Source: Nepenthes gracilis
Taxonomy: Eukaryota; Streptophyta; Magnoliopsida; Caryophyllales; Nepenthaceae
Assembly (NCBI GenBank): GCA_033239525.1
Contig: BSYO01000004.1
Coordinates: 11,694,037-11,758,036, forward strand
DNA: 64,000 nucleotides
Direction of reading: 5' to 3'
Under the pieces are notes generated by a model. It made no database searches. It saw only the letters and a list, made by a program, of their open reading frames with translations, and was not told the origin of the DNA. This document shows, one piece after another, positions 57,690 through 64,000 of the stretch (position 1 is the stretch's first letter; every line of letters begins with the position of its first letter). The translations under genes were made by a program, and so were the position numbers.

Positions 57690-58115
57690 CCGGCTATATT
57701 TAAGGTCCGTAACTCTTGAACAACCAAAACGCTACATTTAATGTCCGTAGTCTTGACCAACATATCTTAAATAACGGCAACATTTAAGGTCTGCAACTCT
57801 CAACTCTCTGAATCATCAAATCCCATAAACACTACATTTAATATCCGTAATCATGACCAATCAAAATACTACATTTAATGTCCGTAGTCATGACCAACCA
57901 AAATGCTACATTTAAGGTCCGTAGTCATGACAAACCAAAATGCTGCATTTATGGTCTGTAGTTATGACCAACCAAAATGCTATATTTAAGATCCGTAGTC
58001 ATGACCAACCAAACTCTAAATTTAAGGTTCGTAGTCATAACCAACCAAAATGCTACATTTAAGGTCCGTAGTTAAGACTAACTAAAATAGCTACATTTAA
58101 GGCGTGCAACTCTCG
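57690..58115 (-). repeat. 38 bp tandem repeat in the F 5' LTR
   Basis: Same unit and same order of variant copies as 53400-53805, so the array was already present when F was copied. Confidence 0.88.
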
Positions 58116-58854
58116 ATCGTCCAAACGTTACTTCTGTAAATCATGCTCTTCCGAAAATCAGAGTCAATTAGCGAAATTAACAGGACACCTTTCACATGCA
58201 ACAGCTGGACATCTTTTAAATATGCTCATGGCCAAATTTCTTTAAACATGCAAATATCCAAACTTCATGCAGATAACCAGACTTTAAACAAACAACCGGA
58301 CATCTTTAATCATGCAAATACCGGACATCTTTTACGTGCATAACCAGACATCTTTAAACTTGCAATTAACGGAAGTCAGTCTAATAATATGCAGAGTAAG
58401 CAAATTATCACGGCATGCTTTATGTAAAAACTTAACAAATGAACATGATAACAACGGTGCTTAACAGATTTCAGAGCATGAATTTATAAAGGGTATAGTT
58501 GCATTAACACATTCTTAAAACTGAACTTTAAAACGGTGAGTACACTTGCCTTAGCCTTTTTTGCAGACCTCCTTACTTAATCTTGCCTAAAAGTCCTCCT
58601 TCCTCTTCGTTTCTTTGTTTTCCCCAAAAATCATGTTCCCAAACCCCCAGGTTCATTATTTATAAGCAATGGGGTCAGTGAGAGTAGGTGGGGACAGGTT
58701 GACCCCTTTCTAGAATGTCAACGGGATGGTTAGGAGTAGGTCTCTTGCTACCTATATTTTATTCATTTTACGTCTTCTAGAGGATTCCAAAGAGTGAAAG
58801 CAGTTCACCTACTCTGTCAGGACACTCTGTCTTTTGAAACTCACTCAATCTTCC

Positions 58855-59600
58855 CCTAAAATTGTCTCTGGAAGCCTTCTTGATCGTCTTTGAAAATCGT
58901 CTCTGAAAACCTTCTCAGTCGTCTTCGAAAATTTTTCCAACTTGGTTCCTAAAAAGTCATCGTCTCCGGAGATCTAGGCATCTGAAAATCAGTCTCAAGG
59001 TCTCCGGAAAATTCCTTTGGCATTTAAGGTCTCTAGATATTATCCTAAAGGTCTCCGAAAGGGTTCATGGTCTCCGAAAGAATTGGCATTTAATCTCCGG
59101 ATTATAATTTCTAAAATTATCGTCTTCGGAGAACAAAGTCTCCGAAAATCAATGTCTCCAATTTCATCATCTCCGGAGATCAAGGTCTCCGGAAATCAAT
59201 GTCTTCAATTTCATTGCCTTCAGGGATCAAGGTCTCCGAAAATCATTGTCTCCAATTTCATCGTCTCCGGATATTAAGGTCTTCGGAAATCACTTGTCTC
59301 AATTTCATCGCCTTCAAAGATTGAGGTCTCCGAAAATCCCTTATGATCTTCGAACACCTTCTCATGGTCTCTGGAGACTTATCACGGTCTTCGGACCATC
59401 TCCTTTAGCATCCAAGGTCTCCGAAAGTTTCTTCCAAGGTCTCCGAAAATTTGGCATGCACCTTGGTCTCCGGATTTTGTCCAACTTTGCTTGAAAACGG
59501 TCTCAAGAAGAACACTTCCAGAAATCATCACGTGATCTCCAGATTACCTTCGTCTCCGGAGATCACTATTCATGGTCTCCGGAAATCTGTGTCTATTGAA
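58855..59600 (-). repeat. CTCCGGAGA-rich tract in the F 5' LTR
   Basis: Counterpart of 54580-55345. The first block (around 54600-54730) is shorter here, losing about one or two 46 bp units. Confidence 0.78.
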
Positions 59601-60263
59601 ATTTGGTCAACGCTCCATTCTTCTGGTCAATATTTCAACCTTAATTTCCCGGTTAACTTGTCAACATTTCTTCAGGTTTAATAATTTTCATCATAGCTTA
59701 ATATTTCTCCCATTAAACAAAATTTTAATTGTATAAATTAAAATTACTATATGTGAAAATTGAGATGTTACACCCATGGAGTCTCCACTCTAGGGCATTC
59801 TCACTTCTAAGCCTACAAATGCTCACTGCTATAATCAGACGCTCACTACTCAGACTTAGAGGCGCACTTCTCTTCTAAGGCTTTCATAGTGCTCTGACAG
59901 TTCTTCAAACTCTCACGCTTACCGAACTCAGACTCACTCTTTCTCTACGTTCCATGCAAACACAGGGCTGAGAGACCATGTTCCTCATAAGCCTCTAGGA
60001 CGCCTCTCACATCTAAAACCAAACACTCATCTCAAACACTCCTTATCTTCTCTCTCTGCTCACATTTCCATTTTCCTTCTTAAAAGTCGAAAGCCAATTA
60101 CTGACTTGAATGTCAAAATATTTTCGGTGAGATAACATCCTATCGGCACCTAACTTATTGTTTGCTGTGGTGGTGTATAGGGTCTAGACTTGGTGAACAG
60201 AGTCGGATCCAGACGATCAAGTCAACCCGAATTTGTTTAAAATTTAAATCTAGGGATGTATCA

Positions 60264-60279
60264 TTGGCGCCGTCTGTGG
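60264..60279 (+). promoter_or_regulatory. Primer binding site of H
   Basis: TTGGCGCCGTCTGTGG immediately after the LTR CA end; the cleanest copy of this PBS in the window. The first nine bases (TGGCGCCGT) fit a plant tRNA-Asp 3' end. Confidence 0.85.
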
Positions 60280-60350
60280 AAAGTGCTTACAAAAAGCCTA
60301 CCACATTTTTTCAAAAAACTCTCTCATTCTCACCTTCCAAGTTAACCAGA

Positions 60351-61818
60351 ATGGTGAATATAAGAGCGCAAGCTAGTGAGCCCACTAGAGACGTGACCTC
60401 TCCCGACTAGGACCACGCTACTGGTGCCATGGTCAAAGGGACAGTCAACAGGGTGCCCGCACCCTTCTTTCAACATATGGTGGAGCATATGCATAATACC
60501 AACAAGATGCTCCAAATGCTCTACTCTTGCTATGAGCGCTCTCAGCAAGGGGCTCCGCCCAAGGCAGTCCCTTCATTGGCCTCTAGGAGAGGAGGCCAGA
60601 AGAAGAAGAAGAAGTTGGCCAGGAAACCCAGGAGGCCAGCCAACATCCAAACGCCTGAATCCTCACGTGCTCCAAGCCGACCCAACTTGAAAAGCGCTCA
60701 AAAAGTATGACTCCAAAGAAAAGTTTGGAATGAAAGAACCCCTAATTCTCTCACATGGAGATTAGGACCCATGCCCGGGGGGAGCCCCCTGAGTTATTAG
60801 ATCAACTGGTTGCAGTAGCTGGTTGGCTACTGGCCACACCAGGAAAGAAACGGAGTTGAGGACCTATCTCAACTCTCAACTCCAAGAGATCACCCAACGC
60901 TACTGAAGCAGATCCCAGGTTGGAGAAGATCTGGAACCGTGTGTTTAAGGATGACGAACACGCTATCGATCAGAACATATCTCCTTTCACAGCAAAGATC
61001 TAGAACCGTTCGATACCAGCCAAGTTCAAAATGCCTCCCCTTGACTCTTTCAATGGGAACGCTGATCCGGTGGATCATCTCGATCATTTTCGCATCCATC
61101 TGAGTTTATAAGGGCTAGAGGACGTAGCAATGTGCCACTGCTTCCCACTCACCTTGAAAGGGGATGCTCATATATGGTTTCACCACCTCCCTTCAGACTT
61201 GATCAAGAGTTTCAGGGAGCTGACCGACCTCTTCTTGGCCCAGCACGCCTCCAGTCGCCAAGAAGAGAAGCAGTCTTGGCACCTCTCCCACATCAAGCAA
61301 AAAGGGGAGAGAATCCACGGAAGTTTCTGGGTCACTTCGTGGCGGAGGCCAGGTGGATCCCTAGGGTCACAGAGGAGATGAACTTTAACAGTTTCATCTC
61401 TGCGTTGACATACAGGGAATTCTTTAAGCACCTAGCATATAAGAACCGGTAAACCTTCCAAAAGGTAGAATCTATCACCTGGGTCTATGTGGCGACAAAA
61501 GAGGCCAACGAGGCTAAGCGTCCCAAGAAGATTGAACAGCCTCACTCATTCCCGAGAGAAGGAAAGAGGAAATTCAATGGTGGCGATCACTGTCACAGGA
61601 AGCACCACAGGACCGAACCACTAGAGCGCAAGTACTACGGGCCGATCAACTTAACGCCCTTAATCGACACGCGTTCAAACGTCCTCATGCAGATCCATGG
61701 GGAGAAATTCCTTAAGTGGCCAAAACCACTTAAGAAGGTGGACGGAGGAAATCCGGCTAAATATTACGATTTCTATCGATCTCCCGGGCACTCCAAAAAG
61801 GACCGCAAGACTCTTTAG
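60351..61818 (+). pseudogene. Gag of element H
   Basis: Starts MVNIRAQASEPTRDVTSPD at 60351, 71 bp after the PBS. Later: FFQHMVEHMHNTNKMLQMLY, a Lys/Arg stretch RRGGQKKKKKLARKPRRPA, SFNGNADPVDHLDHFRIHL, CHCFPLTLKGDAHIWFHHL, SFRELTDLFLAQHASS, EMNFNSFISALTYREFFKHL, EANEAKRPKK. The knuckle region reads YYDFYRSPGHSKKDR, with its Cys residues lost. Stops (for example at 60408) and at least two frame changes. Confidence 0.82.
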
Positions 61819-62560
61819 CGGAAGATAGAAGAGCTGATCCGGAGGGGCCATCTCGCCAGGTTCGTCAAGAACCTTGGCCAGAACTCTGGCACTAAAGGTG
61901 GAGAAGGACTAGAGTCTTCCCCTTCACGGAATCGGGTTGCGGTAGGAGTGATAAATATCATCACCACTAGGCCGGCCAAAAACCTGGCGGACAACAAGGA
62001 GCAGCAGACTCGGGGAAGAAGCAACGCACCGCGGATAATGTCATTAGTTTTAGTGACAGTGACCTGGCACATGTAATTTTTCCCCATGCAGATCCCCTTG
62101 TTGTATCCACACTCGTTTCGGATGGTAACGTCAAGTACCAACTGAAATGAGTATTCATTGATAATGGAAATTCGCGTGACTTGCTCTACCTTGATGTATT
62201 TTTTAAACTTTGTTTAAAAAAGAGTTAATTAAAATCTACCGAAGGCCCGCCATATGGCCTTGACAATGAGCCGGTCCCCGTCCAAGAGACGATCCAATTA
62301 GAGGTCACCCTGGGCACATACCTGAAAATGATAAGTTATGCACTTACCTTCTTAGTGGTCGACCTACCCTCCGTATACAATGTTATACTAGGCCGCCCGT
62401 ACCTAACAGTGTTCGAAGCGGTCACTTCGATATCGCACCTTAAAATAAAATTTTTGACACCATACGATGTGGGCGAAGTGCTTGGTGACCAGGTCACTGG
62501 GGAACATGCTACATGTCCCAAATCGCTCCTAGTGGCAGCACCAGGTCAGTAGGTAAACTC
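61819..62560 (+). pseudogene. Protease region of element H
   Basis: VFIDNGNSRDLLYLDVFFKL near 62150-62210 corresponds to the D-T/G-S-S active site, here N-G-N-S. MISYALTFLVVDLPSVYNVI and LGRPYLTVFEAV (62328-62432) form the conserved end, followed by LKIKFLTPYDVGEVLGDQ. Confidence 0.72.
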
Positions 62561-62728
62561 GAACATCGAGATGAAGCAACACTATAGCAGGCGCAATCTG
62601 GTGCGGCAACCGATCTGGTCCTACTGAACCCGAATGATCCAAAAAGGTGTGTACAGATCGACGGCTCACTCACTGGCACATTGTACGACTAGCTGATCAC
62701 GTTCTTATGACAGAATGCTAACATCTTT

Positions 62729-63430
62729 GTGTGGACTCCCGCTGACATATTTGGGATTTCGGCGGGAGTAATGGTCCATAAGGTAAGCCTCGAACTCGAC
62801 CGCAAGCCCGTCAGGCAGAAGCGGAGAAACCACTCGGTGGAGAAGTTGGTCGCCATCCTAGAGGAAGTAAGAAAGCTGCTAGACGCTGGCTTTATTAGAG
62901 AAGTTCAGTACCCGGGCTGGCTCTCTAACGTCATCCTGGTAAAGAAAAGTAACAGAAAATGATAAATGTGCGTCGATTTTACTGACGTTAACAAAGCCTA
63001 CCCATAGGACAACTTTCCTTTGCCCAGGATCGACCTACTAGTAGACTCTACGTCCAAACATGAGCTGTTGAGTTTTATGGATGCATGCTCAGATTATAAT
63101 CAAATCTGGATGAGCCCAGAGGACGAGGAGCAAACCTCATTCATGACGGATCAGGACACTTACTATTATAAGGTAATACCCTTCAATCTAAAGAATGCAT
63201 CAGCCACTTACCAGCAGCTCAAGAACAAAATATTTGAGAAACAGATCGGCCACAATATAGAGGTATACATCGACAACATGGTTGTCAAGAGTAGGACCAT
63301 CGGCGACCATATTCGCGATCTGGTGGAATCATTTGATGTGCTCCACGTACGTCAAATGAAGCTGAATCCGGCCAAGTGCGTCTTCAGAGTGGCCTCGGGA
63401 AAGTTTCTGGGTTTCATTGTCTCTCAACAA
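62729..63430 (+). pseudogene. Reverse transcriptase of element H
   Basis: MWTPADIFGISAGVMVHKVS, RNHSVEKLVAILEEVRKLL, DAGFIREVQYPGWLSNVILV, then TGA at 62960. From 63020 an uninterrupted 290-codon stretch: RIDLLVDSTSKHELLSFMDA, MSPEDEEQTSFMTDQDTYYY, FNLKNASATYQQL, VYIDNMVVKSR. The catalytic box is YIDN instead of YIDD/YVDD. Confidence 0.85.
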
Positions 63431-64000
63431 GGGATCAAGCCAAACCCAGAGAAGATCAATGCCCTCGCGGACATGGCTCCCCCGTGGAGCATCAAGGATA
63501 TCCAGTGGCTGACCGGACGACTTGTAGCCATGTCCCTCTTCTTAGCAAAGTCTGGTGATAAGTACCAGCCGTTCTTTATGGATTTGAGGAGGACAAAATC
63601 AAACGATTTTCAATGGACAGCAGAGTGCCAGGCAGCCTTCAAAAAGTTGAAGCAGTATATAGCTAGCCCGCCATTGCTGGCATCACCCAAGGATGGAGAC
63701 GAGCTGTACCTTTACCTAGCGGTGCCAGAGGCGGCCCTCAGCTCTGTCCTCATACGCCAGGATTTCGACACTCAACGGCCAGTCTATTATGTGAGAAAGA
63801 CGTTAACCAGCCTAGAGACGCACTACTCACGTGCAGAGAAGTTAGCTTTAGCGCTCATTTTCTGCGCCCGGAAACTGCGGCCGTACTTTTAGGCGCATCG
63901 TGTGATTATTCTCACCGACCAACCCCTAAAGAGTATTCTCCAGAAACCCGATATTTTTGGTTGACTGGTAAAGTGGGCTATTGAATAAGGAGAGTTCGAC
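63431..64000 (+). pseudogene. RNase H of element H, cut by the window end
   Basis: Follows RT in the same frame: QWTAECQAAFKKLKQYIASP, ELYLYLAVPEAALSSVLIRQ, RPVYYVRKTLTSLETHYSRA, EKLALALIFCARKLRPYF, then TAG (63890; CAG in element A) and VIILTDQPLKSILQKP. The second RNase H domain would lie beyond the edge. Confidence 0.82.

Larger units (their letters stand above)
52699..59772 (-). mobile_element. Element F: gag-only chromovirus-type LTR element (TR-GAG-like)
   Basis: 7,074 bp with LTRs 52699-55522 and 57000-59772 and only about 1.48 kb inside. Flanks TCCAT (52694-52698) and CCCAT (59773-59777) are a duplication with one mismatch. Internal part on the minus strand: PBS remnant, gag, then a direct jump from just before the protease active site to the 3' UTR and PPT. 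Protease, RT, RNase H and integrase are absent. This is the layout described for plant TR-GAG elements, which must move with enzymes from a relative such as E2. Confidence 0.87.
57000..59772 (-). mobile_element. 5' LTR of F
   Basis: 2,773 bp; minus strand TGTAACATCTC to GGTCTATCA. Co-linear with the 3' LTR and more similar to it, by eye, than the E2 LTRs are to each other. TATA at about 58657-58669. Confidence 0.88.
52139..60263 (+). mobile_element. 5' LTR of H, split by element F
   Basis: Blocks 52139-52698 and 59773-60263, about 1,046 bp together. Starts TGATGGGCATGCCC, ends CTAGGGATGTATCA before the PBS. TATA box TCTATAAAAG at 52684-52693 lies directly before the F target site TCCAT. U5 has GACTTGAATGTCAAAATATT and GGTGAACAGAGTCGGATCC. 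W-box-like pairs at 52217-52237 and 52281-52302. Confidence 0.85.
52139..64000 (+). mobile_element. Element H: Tat-like retrotransposon, 3' part beyond the window
   Basis: Plus orientation: 5' LTR (split by element F), PBS 60264, gag 60351, protease, RT, RNase H up to the window end. TGATGGG start at 52139; the 5 bp left of it is AAAAT. Better preserved than B, but with stops and a changed RT box. Confidence 0.85.

Noticed and set aside
61815..62158. 108- and 63-codon minus-strand frames
   Set aside because: They are shadows of the gag-protease region of element H on the plus strand.
1..64000. tRNA, rRNA, organelle or bacterial genes
   Set aside because: No cloverleaf with A and B boxes, rRNA-like stretch or operon structure was found. 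The tRNA-like words are retroelement primer binding sites.

Overview
This is plant nuclear DNA made almost entirely of LTR retrotransposons inserted into one another. I find no intact host gene, rRNA, tRNA, CRISPR array or bacterial feature. A flowering plant is suggested by: two Ty3/gypsy lineages typical of plants (a chromodomain-bearing Del/Tekay-like chromovirus group and a Tat-like group with two RNase H domains and an extra antisense reading frame); a Ty1/copia element of Sirevirus aspect; iMet-type and TGGCGCC-type primer binding sites; and AT-rich spacers. The species cannot be named. Gene-poor, methylated heterochromatin is the likely setting, because most in-frame stops sit where CAG, CAA or CGA would be expected, the footprint of C-to-T decay.

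Layout. 1-5078: the end of one chromovirus LTR and a second LTR of about 4 kb with a tandem array; the second abuts element D. 5079-7883: 3' end of D, a plus-strand Tat-like element (antisense frame, PPT, 3' LTR). 8195-25321: element A, a full-length minus-strand Tat-like element. Its 3' LTR is split by a deleted copia element (8330-11546) and its gag by a chromovirus solo LTR (20763-23589). 26226-29360: G, a plus-strand chimeric or deleted Tat-like element with a GC-rich minisatellite in its 3' LTR. 30361-31276: a solo LTR of A type. 31974-34569: a plus-strand LTR joined to the truncated minus-strand element C. 35225-51992: element B, minus-strand Tat-like, with its antisense frame split by the 9.1 kb chromovirus E2 (36872-45967). 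52139-64000: element H, plus-strand Tat-like, running off the window. Its 5' LTR is split by F (52699-59772), a gag-only element with 2.8 kb LTRs.

How the parts work together. Each autonomous-type element has the usual order LTR-PBS-gag-protease-RT-RNase H-integrase-PPT-LTR. The Tat-like elements add a second RNase H domain and, between integrase and PPT, a reading frame on the opposite strand. In A that unit has a TATA box, a poly(A) signal and an intron-like gap. All the proteins seen are broken by stops, frameshifts or active-site changes. Order of events from nesting: the Tat-like elements are older; E2, F, the copia element and the solo LTRs arrived later.

Boundaries come from TG..CA ends, target-site duplications, PBS and PPT motifs and by-eye alignment of LTR pairs. 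No database search was run, so lineage names are recognition calls.
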